Positions 34,015 through 43,520 of a stretch of DNA of 64,000 nt are shown here, in pieces; positions within the stretch are counted from its first letter, which is position 1; each line of letters starts with the position of its first letter. The stretch comes from Kiritimatiellia bacterium (GTDB lineage: Bacteria > Verrucomicrobiota > Kiritimatiellia > UBA8416 > JADHWI01). Position numbers and translations under genes: made by a program. Where the stretch lies: assembly GCA_030744755.1 (NCBI GenBank), contig JASLPY010000009.1:45786-109785 (forward strand), written 5' to 3'. Below the pieces are notes generated by a model that saw only the letters and a program-made list of their open reading frames with translations, did not search any database and was not told the origin of the DNA.

Positions 34015-36861
34015 CTATTCTACCGGGCGGTAGGCGAAGGAGGATTGTACTGCGTAGTCGCACTTGCAGCCGGAGCTGCCTTCGGGGATTAGCACAAGGC
34101 CGCCTGCGGGGATGATGTTGATCCAGCAACCGGGGCGTGAAACTGTGTTTATCCTCGCCGCCGTGCCAGCTTTTATGTCTCCCATCATGGGATTCTTGCC
34201 CCGCCAGAACAGGTGGCTCGCGGAAGCCGATAATGTTCCGCAGCCATGGCCTTTTCTATCCCATTTCCACTCCTCAAGCCTCTTGCCGTCGTCAAGGGCG
34301 AAACCAGCATTCCAAAGATATACGGCATCATCCACAATCACCGGGTGCTGGGTCAACTCGCCGTGCGATCCTGACCTGTCGCCCCCGGAAACATATTCCG
34401 ACTCCCACGCCCTTGCCCCCGAGTCAGCATCGTAGCATATGAGGTCATACGTGATCTGTTTGTTGTCCTTGTTTTTCTCGCGATCGTTGGCCCTTCCGTC
34501 CTGCTTGATCTTTCTGTCGGTGGGGCTGACGCGGCTACCGCTGATGATCAGTTTATTGTCAATGCAGGCCAGATAGATTGCGTGGGCGAGCTTAAGCTCA
34601 CATTCGCTGGACCACTTCGCTCTGCCTGTTGTGTAATCCAGGGCGACAAGCTTCGGAGGTCTCTCGAAGAGAACCCCCAAGGCCGCCTTACCGGTCTTTC
34701 TCTTCTCCGGATCAGGCTCAACGCTCTCAATGAAAAAAACCGTCTTCCTGCCTATTGCGATAGTCGGATTGAGTATACGGCCTGTTTCGGGAGCATATGT
34801 CCACAAGCGGCCGCCGGTTTTCAAGTCTACGGCAAATACGCTCCTGCTGCACACCACCGGCTGGTTCTGACTGTACCCGGGGCCCCACGAAGAGGGCGCC
34901 AGATCAAACCGGGAAACACCTTTGACCGTGCTTGACCCGAAAAGCAACCCGTCCACCGCTGCAACGTATCCCCATTCGCTGTCCTTCTCGATCAGTGAAA
35001 ACTCTCGTTCCACTTCTCCGCTTTCAGCATTGATCTTCAGGCACCTTGCCGAGTCAATAGCCAGAAGATGCGTATCTGTTGCAGCCATGTTACTGCTGTT
35101 CTTCAATGCGGCCGGCCGCATTGACCCGGGTACATCCATCTGCCATAGAACGGTCCCGTTGTACGCATCCACCGCCGCGTACCAGTCTGTTCCAGAGACA
35201 AAGAGTCTGCCATTCTTGTATAGTGGTGCAGGCGGTTTGTTATGGCGATCCACAATGTTGCGCGGACCTGGCTCGCCAATCCATTGCAGTTCAAGATTCG
35301 CGGTTGTAAACCTATCACTGCTGCATGCCGTATTCCCCGGATCGCCATAGAAATGACTCCATTCGCCGGCTCCCTTGAGATGCGGACGACTGAACATTGC
35401 TTCCGGTCCGGCATCCAGAATCGCCACGCCTTTCCCGGGACACAGTATCCGCTTCACCTCTTCAACATTCCCCGCATACTTCCTATTCGTCACAAGTCCA
35501 TCATGAACGATAAGGTTGAAGATGTAGTCAACGTAAGGAAGTTCGCCAAAATCGCCTTCGTGCACCGAGACCCGCCCATACATGCCTCCGGCAGCGAGTG
35601 TATCTCTGAGCCTCGCGCAGATCGCCGAATCGGGGTCGCGAACCACAATCTGGAAGTCGCTCTGTCGTGCAAGCTCCGCGATCAATCCAAACGATTTCCC
35701 GCCCAGCACCAGACAGTAGCCCTTCTTGTGCGCGGTTCCATCGACAATGCTCTTCGTGAGGCGGACGATTCCGTCGGCAGGCAGGACGGCCTTCGCTTTC
35801 TCCTCTATGACTGCCGGTGATTTCTTCGTTGGCCCGAAACAGTAGATTCTCCCCGCATCCGTGCTGACGAGCAGGTTGCCGTTTGCGATCGCCATGGAGT
35901 ATGCCTTACCGTCGACATCCGCTTTCCACACCTCCTTGCCTTGAGCATCTGAAGCCATAATCTTTCCATCGCCGCCTCTGAAAACATTCTCGCTGTCTGC
36001 GATCACGCAGTGGGGAAACTCATTGTTCACGGCCAGGGGTTTGCCCGGCTTATCAGGCTCCTGTTTCTCAAGCTTTCTTACCTGGCCGGGCTTTAGCCTT
36101 CCGTTACTTGAGAAGAGGCGACCCTGTGTAACATGGAGGTAGCCCTGGGCAGGATTCTCGATTCTTTTTTCCTCCACCACGTTTCCGGAATCGATATCGA
36201 CCACGCCGTGATACATCCCTTGAGATGGAATGATCCCAGCGCAGTAGTAGCCCTTGTTCCCTATCACGAGGATGCCGGACCTGACGGGCCGGCTACTGGA
36301 AATCCTGCCGTTGGCCGGCAGGTATGTGGATTCTTCGCCGGGCAACGTTTTCCATAAGAGTGCTCCCGTCTTCCGGTTCAGGCAGTAGACATATCCATCG
36401 TCGCTGCCGAAAAGGAGTTTGTCGCCGGCGACCGTGGGTGCCAGCCGGACGGGGCCGCCTGCACAGAAGCGCCAACTGATTTTTCCTGTCTGCTGGTCGA
36501 GGCAATAGACGGCGCTGGTAGAGGAAGAGCCCCAGTAGACGCTGTTTCCAGCCGCCACTACATGAAAAGCCCTGTCATAAACGACTCTTGGCTTCATGTT
36601 GAATACCTTGTGAAAGTAATCGGCTTTGGCGGGAGGCGGCCATACGGGAGACGGCGCGCGAAGCGCTTTGAACTCCCAGCGCCTGTTCAGCGGCATGGTC
36701 AGCTTCTCGTCAGTAATGCCCGTGCGTGCATTGTCATGGTTGTAAGTCGGCCAATCCCCGGCTGCGTTGACGGATTGACAGGCAGTCACGAGCAAAAGAA
36801 GAGTGATGACTCTGCTGAAGTGCCCTAATGGGCCCCTGCAACTATCTCTTTCCTGTTTCAT
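34015..36861 (-). CDS. PQQ-type beta-propeller protein with embedded methyltransferase-like domain
   Basis: 948 residues from the ATG at 36861 (the TTG at 36918 lacks support); a signal peptide with LLLLVTACQSVNA follows. PQQ/pyrrolo-quinoline-type propeller repeats appear throughout (VYCLDQQTGKISWRF, VYCLNRKTGALLWK, YAAVDAYNGTVLWQ, LVALDYTTGRAKWSS). Between propeller halves, about residues 375-480, lies a Rossmann-like segment: GYCLVLGGKSFGLIAELAR, IVVRDPDS, LRDTLAAGGMYGRVSVHEGDF, VKRILCPGKGVAILD. This has the layout of a class I SAM methyltransferase, but motif I (GGKSFG) has lost the acidic and glycine pattern. The protein is probably exported and may bind rather than methylate. No CxxCH haem motif is seen. 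Confidence 0.8.
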   Translation of the reverse strand: MKQERDSCRGPLGHFSRVITLLLLVTACQSVNAAGDWPTYNHDNARTGITDEKLTMPLNRRWEFKALRAPSPVWPPPAKADYFHKVFNMKPRVVYDRAFHVVAAGNSVYWGSSSTSAVYCLDQQTGKISWRFCAGGPVRLAPTVAGDKLLFGSDDGYVYCLNRKTGALLWKTLPGEESTYLPANGRISSSRPVRSGILVIGNKGYYCAGIIPSQGMYHGVVDIDSGNVVEEKRIENPAQGYLHVTQGRLFSSNGRLKPGQVRKLEKQEPDKPGKPLAVNNEFPHCVIADSENVFRGGDGKIMASDAQGKEVWKADVDGKAYSMAIANGNLLVSTDAGRIYCFGPTKKSPAVIEEKAKAVLPADGIVRLTKSIVDGTAHKKGYCLVLGGKSFGLIAELARQSDFQIVVRDPDSAICARLRDTLAAGGMYGRVSVHEGDFGELPYVDYIFNLIVHDGLVTNRKYAGNVEEVKRILCPGKGVAILDAGPEAMFSRPHLKGAGEWSHFYGDPGNTACSSDRFTTANLELQWIGEPGPRNIVDRHNKPPAPLYKNGRLFVSGTDWYAAVDAYNGTVLWQMDVPGSMRPAALKNSSNMAATDTHLLAIDSARCLKINAESGEVEREFSLIEKDSEWGYVAAVDGLLFGSSTVKGVSRFDLAPSSWGPGYSQNQPVVCSRSVFAVDLKTGGRLWTYAPETGRILNPTIAIGRKTVFFIESVEPDPEKRKTGKAALGVLFERPPKLVALDYTTGRAKWSSECELKLAHAIYLACIDNKLIISGSRVSPTDRKIKQDGRANDREKNKDNKQITYDLICYDADSGARAWESEYVSGGDRSGSHGELTQHPVIVDDAVYLWNAGFALDDGKRLEEWKWDRKGHGCGTLSASASHLFWRGKNPMMGDIKAGTAARINTVSRPGCWINIIPAGGLVLIPEGSSGCKCDYAVQSSFAYRPVE

Positions 36862-36941
36862 CCTGATCAACTCCCATGCCTGCAGTATCCCGTGCTGATT
36901 GCGAACCACCTTAAACAAGCCGATGAAAGAAAGGAAGATGA

Positions 36942-37050
36942 GAGGAGAGTTTTTTTGACAGGATTTACAGGATTGAAGATGATGAGATTGCAGCCCGAAT
37001 CTCGTTTCCCATCATCTTCAATCCTGTAAATCCCGTCAAAACATCTCCTC
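36942..37050. repeat. long palindrome of the TTGACAGGATTTACAGG type
   Basis: Arms of about 44 bases (36942-36985 and about 37007-37050) pair with few mismatches; each contains TTGAC, GGATTTACAGGATTGAAG and ATGATG. The short loop holds a further partly paired AATCTCG/AGATT. It sits in the divergent gap between two secreted-protein genes (36862-37112). The same arm sequence, with other palindromes in its loop, is found at 25961-26248. Confidence 0.85.
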
Positions 37051-37112
37051 TTTCCCATTCCCGCCGCTTGGCACTGCTTGATGGCGGGACGGGTTTCTTG
37101 TAGCATGCGGCG

Positions 37113-40100
37113 ATGAGATCAGTTCTAAACAAGATGCTCTTTGCTCTGGCGCTGCTGGGGCTGCCCGTTGCGGCAGCCCGTGGCAACCTTCCGCCGGGCC
37201 AGCGTCCGCAGCGGTATGTGATTCACTATGCTGACGACAGTACCACCACGGGCAACGCCCTATCGTACTACCTTGGATGGAGACATGGACACTCCTCGCC
37301 GACTATTGACAAGCAACCAATCTTTAAGCAAGGCACCTCGATTCGCATGGTTCGTGACCTGCATCAGAAGGTCAGCCCTGCAGCCCCGTTCGTTGAGTTT
37401 GTCAACGGCGATCGCCTGCCGGCAACCCTGGCCGGCATTCGCCCCGCCGATAGGGCCCGTGGTCACCCGCAATGCTTTGAGTTGCTTCTTGGCGACACCA
37501 TAGAGGCCGCTCAGAACCAGCAAAGGAGCACGCACGCCGTACGTGTGAATGCCGTAGCACGCCTGGTATCCGCCTTGCCGGAAAAGGGACATCACCGGCC
37601 CGGCACGCTGTGCCTCGCGGACGGCCAGATAGTGGAAACAAAGGCGGTTCGCTGGAAGCCAACCGGGGCAAAGGTACTGACCGCGGACAAGGTGATGACA
37701 GTGCCCCTGGAAACTATTAAGGAATGGTACGCGCCGGCCGAGAAGCTCGAGCGCACTCCTACGGCGCACATGCAGAAGGTGCGCCCCGGAAAGAACGAAC
37801 ACGTCGTGCGCTTTCTTCTCACCGACGGAACACGTCTCACAGCATTGGAAAGCAGGATCGTCGGCCAACCTGATTACGATACCCGGCTCTTTATCCAACC
37901 TTACTGGGCCATCACTTCGATTGCCATACGCCGCGCGGAAATTGTGGCGGTACATTACCTGCCACTGAACGAAATACCGCTTTCCCTTCTACCGGCCACC
38001 ACCCTCGAGGAGAAGAGCTTCGTGGGACATGCCTGGACGTGGCGTCGCGACGCCAACGTCCGAGGGGGCATGCTGCATTCGGGAGAAAGAACAAGCCTGC
38101 TGGGTGTGGGAACCCATTCCTACAGCGCAGTGGCGTTTGATCTTCCCGAAACCGCATCCCGGTTCAACGCCTGGGTCGGGCTGGATCGAACCGTCGGCGA
38201 GGGAGGTTGCGTGCGCTGCGCGCTGTTCGGCAACGATCTCAATACACAGCCTTTGTGGCAAAAGGATTTTCTGTGCGGATCGGATAAGCCGGCCAACATC
38301 AAGTCAATTCCCGTAGAGGGAATGAAGCGCTTGGTTCTGCTCACCGACTACGCGCATGAAGGCCGCCCCCAACATGCGGACCCCCTCGACATCCGCGACG
38401 AGGTGGACTGGCTTGATGCCGCGGTCACGCTCAAACCAACACGACCCCCGGCACCTTCGGTATCTCTCAAGCTTCCGTGGGTTGATGACTGGGACCTGCC
38501 TGATGAATCCCGGCAACTTCTACGTACCGCCGAGGAATGGAACTCGCACCAGAAAAGCTGGCGCCAAGTGCTGAAGATGGGAAGGGGCGAACCTTTGCCT
38601 CCTTCACCGGTGGCACAATCCAGGGCGCCCGGACTCAATTACAAGTACTACCCCGACATCAAGGAATATGACATTCCCGACTTGAACAAGAAGAAGCCCA
38701 CGAGCTCCGGTGTCATTCCGCAGGTTTCCCTTTCCATTCCCGACCGGACGGCCGAATACTTCTGCGCGCGATACGAATCCGCCCTGCTCGTGCCCCATGA
38801 AGGTATCTACGAAATCACTCTTTGCTCTGACGACGGATCCAGGCTCTATCTCGATAACGAATTGATAATAAACAACGGTGGACTGCATGCCGTGCAGACT
38901 ATGCACAGGAGACTCTGGCTCAAACCCGGCCCGCACCGCTTCAGGGTAGACTACATTCAATCCACAAGCGTGGCAAAACTGGAGGTCCTTTGGCGGGGCC
39001 CCGGGATTCCTGAGCAAGTCATTCCGACGTCCGCATTTGATCGTTCGACGGATCTCCCGATGGTCCCGCTGAACCCAAGCTACAAAAGCGCCCACGCGCA
39101 AAAGGATCGACACATTCTCAAGTTCACAAAGAAGGTGAATGTTACAACGCCCAGCACCTGGCTGGAAATGGAGACTTCACGTGATGAGTCAGGATTTGGC
39201 GGAATCTCTATGATGGTATCGGTCGACGGCAAGCCCCTGGTGCCACTCCTTGACAGAAGGTCTTCACGCTTCGGAATCTACTCGTTCCAACCCCTGGCCA
39301 AAACCTGGTACCTGGGAGAATTCCTGGGGCAAGTAGTTGAGCTTGAGCTTGCGGTACGATTCTACGTGAATCACGAGAACAACGATCCTCCCGGTCTTTG
39401 CTTCGATAAGCTTAACGTGTTCCAGAGCGGAAATGCCGGGAAGAAAGTGCCCGGGTCGCAGAAGTACGCTGGAACATGGTCGTTGAAGGCAGCGACATCG
39501 CGCATAAACAACCATCTTCATAGCGGATCTCTTCACGGGGGTCGCGCAGCCCTGTCAATCGCAGATGACGGTGGTCTTTCGATCATAGTCAGGTACCCGC
39601 GTGGAGGCGAGCAGATCGCCTTGGGTTCCTATTCGATTGAAGACGGCAGGATGAAGCTGAATTACAGCGACCCCACGTGGAGAATGGATGTTGCGGAGTT
39701 TGCGGAGAATGGCCGTGAGCTCAGAGTGATGGAATGGGGGCGGCCCGAGTTGTGGAGTCTCGATTTTACCCGGGAACCGCCCGTTACACCGCCCGATCTC
39801 ATGGGGGAGTGGATTCTGAATGCCGACGCCTCGGTTGTCATAAACAGAACCAACCAGGGACGATTCAACGGCGGAAGCGGCAGGCTGTCCTTCGGTGAAG
39901 ACGGTTCTTTCTGCGTGCTGATGAACTATCCACAGGGCGGACAGTCGTTGGGAACGGGAATGGTGTCGACCAGGGATGGGGCGATTCATTTTGAATACGA
40001 TGACAAGCAGACCTGGAGAAAGGACACGGGTACGCTTTCCGGCGACAAGAAAACGCTTAACGTCAAGGCGGACGAAGACGAGTCGAAATGGAACCTGGTT

Positions 40101-40115
40101 TTCTCGAAGCGGTAG
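37113..40115 (+). CDS. secreted NPCBM/PA14 protein with tandem C-terminal repeats
   Basis: 1000 residues with a signal peptide (MRSVLNKMLFALALLGLPVAAARG). Residues about 60-320 are not recognised. About 330-430 resemble NPCBM sugar-binding domains (LGVGTHSYSAVAFDLPETASRFNAWVGLDRTVG, VDWLDAAV). A PA14 domain follows at about 510-650 (NYKYYPDI, YESALLVPHEGIYEITLCSDDGSRLYLDNELI, GPHRFRVDYIQ). The last 220 residues are two copies of one beta-rich unit beginning GTWSLKA and GEWILNA, each with a GGxxxLSxxxDG pattern. It is probably a cell-surface or secreted carbohydrate-binding protein. No catalytic motif was found. Confidence 0.75.
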   Translation: MRSVLNKMLFALALLGLPVAAARGNLPPGQRPQRYVIHYADDSTTTGNALSYYLGWRHGHSSPTIDKQPIFKQGTSIRMVRDLHQKVSPAAPFVEFVNGDRLPATLAGIRPADRARGHPQCFELLLGDTIEAAQNQQRSTHAVRVNAVARLVSALPEKGHHRPGTLCLADGQIVETKAVRWKPTGAKVLTADKVMTVPLETIKEWYAPAEKLERTPTAHMQKVRPGKNEHVVRFLLTDGTRLTALESRIVGQPDYDTRLFIQPYWAITSIAIRRAEIVAVHYLPLNEIPLSLLPATTLEEKSFVGHAWTWRRDANVRGGMLHSGERTSLLGVGTHSYSAVAFDLPETASRFNAWVGLDRTVGEGGCVRCALFGNDLNTQPLWQKDFLCGSDKPANIKSIPVEGMKRLVLLTDYAHEGRPQHADPLDIRDEVDWLDAAVTLKPTRPPAPSVSLKLPWVDDWDLPDESRQLLRTAEEWNSHQKSWRQVLKMGRGEPLPPSPVAQSRAPGLNYKYYPDIKEYDIPDLNKKKPTSSGVIPQVSLSIPDRTAEYFCARYESALLVPHEGIYEITLCSDDGSRLYLDNELIINNGGLHAVQTMHRRLWLKPGPHRFRVDYIQSTSVAKLEVLWRGPGIPEQVIPTSAFDRSTDLPMVPLNPSYKSAHAQKDRHILKFTKKVNVTTPSTWLEMETSRDESGFGGISMMVSVDGKPLVPLLDRRSSRFGIYSFQPLAKTWYLGEFLGQVVELELAVRFYVNHENNDPPGLCFDKLNVFQSGNAGKKVPGSQKYAGTWSLKAATSRINNHLHSGSLHGGRAALSIADDGGLSIIVRYPRGGEQIALGSYSIEDGRMKLNYSDPTWRMDVAEFAENGRELRVMEWGRPELWSLDFTREPPVTPPDLMGEWILNADASVVINRTNQGRFNGGSGRLSFGEDGSFCVLMNYPQGGQSLGTGMVSTRDGAIHFEYDDKQTWRKDTGTLSGDKKTLNVKADEDESKWNLVFSKR

Positions 40116-40143
40116 GCGTCGAGTGGAGAGTTGGGATTGGGAT

Positions 40144-40182
40144 CAACGCCCAACGCCCAACGTCCAACAACCAACATCCAAG
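40144..40182. repeat. CAACGYC heptad repeat with conserved edge
   Basis: Units CAACGCC, CAACGCC, CAACGTC, then CAACAACCAACATCCAAG, 29 bases after the stop of the PA14 gene. The edge CCAACAACCAACATCCA also bounds the copies at 42291, 59206 and 59316. The remaining gap up to 40487 holds a GACCACCCG/GCTCCCGCGCTC fragment like the outer arm at 43530 and the hairpin at 40284, but no gene. Confidence 0.8.
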
Positions 40183-40283
40183 GATGTTTTGACCACCCGT
40201 GCTCCCGCGCTCGCTTTCTATTGCCATCGAATAGCGCTGCACGACCTCCTTGTTGCTCTGCATCGTCTTTGCTTGCGCAGATC

Positions 40284-40353
40284 ATGGTAAAGACAAAGTG
40301 GAATGCATCTACGTCCTCGTCTTTACCCTAATCTTTACCTTCGTCTTTACCAT
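40284..40353. repeat. TCTTTACC repeat hairpin
   Basis: ATGGTAAAGAC (40284-40294) is the exact reverse complement of GTCTTTACCAT (40343-40353). Between them TCTTTACC recurs at 12-base spacing, so three alternative partners exist for the left arm. Confidence 0.6.
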
Positions 40354-40487
40354 CGCCTCACTCCCTTGACGATTCCCTCGCTAACGTGTCCAGCCCTACT
40401 TGTGGGAAATTGCGTTCGGGGGTTTGTGTGGTGATATCGGCGCACTATTCTTGGGGTTAATCGATACGTCTGTGAAGGAGAGTGAGT

Positions 40488-41465
40488 GTGAGAAGAGTTA
40501 TCGCTGGTTGTTTGTTGATCGTAGCTTCCTTGGCTGTTGCCGAGGAGGGTGTTAAACACAGGTTCTTCAAATGCGGATGGGGCAGCGGCGGGCCGGGAAT
40601 CTATAACGAGGCCTTTGAGCAGGAATGGTTTCTGGAAGATAAGCGTGAGACGAGCGACGGATGGCTCCTGAACGATGAGAAGCTTGCATACAGTTTCTCT
40701 CAGCGAGGACAAGGCGGGTACCGCTCGGGGATGATTCTGCTCGGCCCGGACAGAAAGAAGCTGTGGGAGTATGTCGTCCCGGACGGAAACGATAACCATT
40801 CATGCTTCCCCCTACCCCATGGCGGGTTCCTTCTTGGCGAATGCGGCAAGAAAGGGCTTTGGATGACCGAGCTCGACAAGGATGGAGAGCTGATCAAGCG
40901 GGTACGGCTATGCGAAGGGCCCATCAGGGATATTCACCATGCTTTCCGCCAGGTGCGCAAAACACCCCGGGGAACCTACGTGGCCACGTTAATGGGTGGC
41001 GGCGCCACGGAGCAACTGAAAGCCGGGACTTACGAGTGGGACGGGGATGGGAAAGTCTTGCGCAAGCTGCCCGGTGGTTTCTACGTGGCAGTTCCACTGC
41101 CCAACGGCAACATCATTGTCTCCGTCGGCAACGGGAAGAAGGGCCGGAGGGGCATGGTGGAAGAGTACGACAAAGACGGTAAGAAGGTCTGGGAATGGAC
41201 CATTGAAGATGTCGAAAAGGCCGGCATCCGAATGTCCATGGCCTGCGGCGTTCAGCGACTGGGAAACGGCAACACCGTGATCACCAATGTAAGGCACGGA
41301 AAGGCTAACGGCCCCGCGGACGGGCCTTTTCCCTGGGCCGTTGAAGTTACGCCCGACAAGAAAGTTGTCTGGATGATCCCCGAAGAGAAGGCCAAGGGGA
41401 ACATGGGCAGTCTCCAGATTCTTGACGCCAAGGGTGATCCACGCGAATTCGAATTAATGAGGTGA
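40488..41465 (+). CDS. secreted arylsulfotransferase-like beta-propeller protein
   Basis: About 325 residues. The GTG at 40488 is preferred over that at 40482 because AAGGAG (40475-40480) is then correctly spaced. A signal peptide (MRRVIAGCLLIVASLAVA) is followed by propeller repeats: GPDRKKLWEYVVPDGNDNHSCFPLPHGGFLL, KDGELIKRVRL, YDKDGKKVWEWTIEDV and LGNGNTVITNVRHG. The WEY...NHSCFPLPHGG style is like ASST or PQQ-like propellers of PVC bacteria, though the catalytic His pair of true arylsulfotransferases cannot be assigned. Function unknown. Confidence 0.65.
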   Translation: MRRVIAGCLLIVASLAVAEEGVKHRFFKCGWGSGGPGIYNEAFEQEWFLEDKRETSDGWLLNDEKLAYSFSQRGQGGYRSGMILLGPDRKKLWEYVVPDGNDNHSCFPLPHGGFLLGECGKKGLWMTELDKDGELIKRVRLCEGPIRDIHHAFRQVRKTPRGTYVATLMGGGATEQLKAGTYEWDGDGKVLRKLPGGFYVAVPLPNGNIIVSVGNGKKGRRGMVEEYDKDGKKVWEWTIEDVEKAGIRMSMACGVQRLGNGNTVITNVRHGKANGPADGPFPWAVEVTPDKKVVWMIPEEKAKGNMGSLQILDAKGDPREFELMR

Positions 41466-41569
41466 GACAATCACCGTGAACAGAAGAGCATGCCGCATGG
41501 GCATTGCGATTCTGTGCATCGCCGGCCCGCCACCGTCTCACTCACTACTGGAGATTCCTGCCCAGAAGG

Positions 41570-41962
41570 TTATCTATCCCAGTAATTCGCCCTGTCTGGC
41601 ATTATCCAGCGAATTCCACCGCGGGGATCGGGGGCATCGCCCTTGAAACGTGGGATTACGTGGATGTGGGTGTGGGTGATCGTTTGGCCGGCGGCCCGAC
41701 CATCATTGATGCCGATGTTGAAAGAGTCTGTATGGTATTCTTTTGCCAGGAACTCACGCGTAAGGCGCACCGCATCCCAAACGGCGGTCTGGATGTCCGG
41801 TTTCAACTCGAACAAAGAACTGACACGCTGCTTAGGAACCACCAGCGCATGGCCTTCGGTTATTGGGTAAGCGTCGTAGAATGCCACGGCCTCATCCGTC
41901 TCCAGAACGACCCTCCCCGGATCAACTGGATGAAACGGTGAATTCACACTTAACAAACTCAT
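41570..41962 (-). CDS. HIT family (histidine triad) nucleotide hydrolase
   Basis: 130 residues from the ATG at 41962, which has GGGAGAGG before it; a GTG 18 bases upstream is less likely. The triad HTHIHVIPRF is near residues 96-105, with the upstream IGINDGRAAGQTITHTH and VPKQRVSSLFEL of Hint/Fhit-like proteins. It would hydrolyse nucleoside phosphoramidates or dinucleotides in the cytoplasm. It lies tail to tail with the propeller gene. Confidence 0.93.
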   Translation of the reverse strand: MSLLSVNSPFHPVDPGRVVLETDEAVAFYDAYPITEGHALVVPKQRVSSLFELKPDIQTAVWDAVRLTREFLAKEYHTDSFNIGINDGRAAGQTITHTHIHVIPRFKGDAPDPRGGIRWIMPDRANYWDR

Positions 41963-42040
41963 ATCCTCTCCCCTGTTCACTATTCACTGTCAATCAGCTT
42001 ATATGGCCCGGGGACACATATCAAGTCATGGTACCCGAAC

Positions 42041-42190
42041 GTTCTGCGCTGCGCGCAGAACGCAGTGGCTAGGGTTTAGGCGCTAGGCGTTAGCGGGAAA
42101 GGTCCGCCGTCCGCAAAGCCATGCCTGCGTCGTAACCCGTTGAAAACCGTGGAGTCGCGACCCAGAGTCCTAGCTACTAACGCCTTGCGC
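42041..42190. repeat. palindromes in the HIT-ADH gap
   Basis: The gap 41963-42369 has no gene. It holds GTTCTGCG / CGCAGAAC (42041-42048 and 42054-42061), and a 14-base pair GCGCTAGGCGTTAG / CTAACGCCTTGCGC with one mismatch (42080-42093 and 42177-42190). The sequence at 42005 (GGCCCGGGGACACATATCAA) resembles intergenic repeat debris. Confidence 0.55.
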
Positions 42191-42290
42191 TGTAGGGCAA
42201 ACAAAACCTCACGCGATCAAATCACGCTGGCAGTGTTGATCAAAATCACAGCGCAATTGGCTCTACCCCGGCCACTGCTGGCGGACAAGT

Positions 42291-42354
42291 GGATGTTGGT
42301 TGTTGGACGTTGGTTGTTGGACGTTGGGCGTTGGACGTTGGGCGTTGGACGTTG
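42291..42354. repeat. TTGGACG heptad repeat (reverse orientation)
   Basis: Eight 7-base units of TTGGTTG, TTGGACG or TTGGGCG type, the reverse complement of the CAACGYC repeat, 15 bases beyond the stop of the minus-strand alcohol dehydrogenase gene. Relative to that gene it has the same orientation as the copies at 13282 and 40144. Confidence 0.85.
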
Positions 42355-42369
42355 CCCCTCCCCTCCCCC

Positions 42370-43419
42370 TCACAACCGTGGATCGATGCAGGGCTTCAGG
42401 GATTCGCCGGCATCCATCAGGTCGAAGGCCTCAGTCATTCGATCCAGTGGCAGCATGTGAGTAACGATCTTGTCTGACGGAAAACGTCCGCTCTGGAGCA
42501 GCGCATGGGCTGCCTGGAAATCACTCATTCTCTCCGAGAAAGAACCCGTCACCATGATCTCCTTGTAATGGATGAGATTGGTATTCAGGGCAGCGGTAGG
42601 ATTGGACTTCGGCAGGCCGCCGAAGAACTCGACCCGTGCTGACCGGGCTGCGATCTCCACCGCGTCTATCTGGGCCTGGCCGCTGTTGCAGGCACTGATC
42701 ACCACGCTGCATCCGTACCCTTCGGTCAGTTTCATGATTTCTTCCTTATGACTACCCTCGGGAGTAACAGGAATACAGGCATCGACGTCGAATGATTCCG
42801 CACGCTCCAACCGTTTCCCGGGAGGCGCAATAACGAATACCTTCTGGGCCCCCTGCAAGCGGGCCAACACGGCGTGCATGATTCCTATCGGCCCCGCACC
42901 AAACACCGCCACCGTGTCCTTCAATCCTATTTTCAGGCGGCCATGAGCGTTGATGGAGCAGCCCAGCGGCTCACTGAGAGCCATATGGGCGGAAGGTACG
43001 TCCGACTCGACCTTGAAAAGGTTGCCGGCCGCTACCGCTACTGCCGGGATCTTTGTGTATTCGGCATAAGCGCCATCGTAATGGTAGGCCATGGTTTTCC
43101 TGGTGAGACAGATATTGACCTTACCGTCCAGGCAGGGCCGGCATGTGCCACAGGGTATGACGATGTACATCACCGCCCGGTCGCCCACTTCGATGTTGAT
43201 ATGATTCGGCGCGCGCGATTCCACTACCGTGCCACAGAACTCGTGGCCCAGCACGCGCGGCGGCGGGATGCTGGCGTGACCGTGCCGGTAGGTACGCCGA
43301 TCCGAGCCACACACGCAGCAGGCCTCGACCTTGAGAAGCACCTCGCCTTCTTCCAGTACCGGATCAGGCACATCCCGAATCACTATCTGTTCCCGTCCCT
43401 CGTAAACGCCAGCTTTCAT
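42370..43419 (-). CDS. zinc-dependent alcohol dehydrogenase (sorbitol/threonine DH type)
   Basis: 349 residues of the medium-chain dehydrogenase family. Catalytic zinc ligands are C37 (CGSD) and H59-E60 (GHEFCG); the structural zinc site is C90, C93, C96 and C104. The nucleotide site VAVFGAGPIGIMHAVLA fits NAD(P)H binding. It most resembles sugar-alcohol and related dehydrogenases, so it probably oxidises a polyol or sugar. It has no close partner: 300-base or larger repeat-rich gaps lie on both sides. Substrate not determinable. Confidence 0.92.
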   Translation of the reverse strand: MKAGVYEGREQIVIRDVPDPVLEEGEVLLKVEACCVCGSDRRTYRHGHASIPPPRVLGHEFCGTVVESRAPNHINIEVGDRAVMYIVIPCGTCRPCLDGKVNICLTRKTMAYHYDGAYAEYTKIPAVAVAAGNLFKVESDVPSAHMALSEPLGCSINAHGRLKIGLKDTVAVFGAGPIGIMHAVLARLQGAQKVFVIAPPGKRLERAESFDVDACIPVTPEGSHKEEIMKLTEGYGCSVVISACNSGQAQIDAVEIAARSARVEFFGGLPKSNPTAALNTNLIHYKEIMVTGSFSERMSDFQAAHALLQSGRFPSDKIVTHMLPLDRMTEAFDLMDAGESLKPCIDPRL

Positions 43420-43520
43420 ACGAATAAGTCCCTGTATTGGTTTGTGTCGATTGTCTCTTTAGAACGTTCACCGTAGCAGAAAGGCGAATCAGCAGTCCAG
43501 CAATGGTCAGGAGAGAGTCG

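Noticed and set aside
41476..41646. 56-codon plus-strand ORF with a signal-like start (MNRRACRMGIAILCIAG)
   Set aside because: It runs into the 3' end of the HIT gene on the other strand, has no domain after the leader, and may at best be a truncated gene start.
42291..42354. Heptad tract as a short CRISPR or coding ORF
   Set aside because: There are no spacers, and the WALDVGRW-type translation recurs wherever the repeat occurs, in unrelated places.
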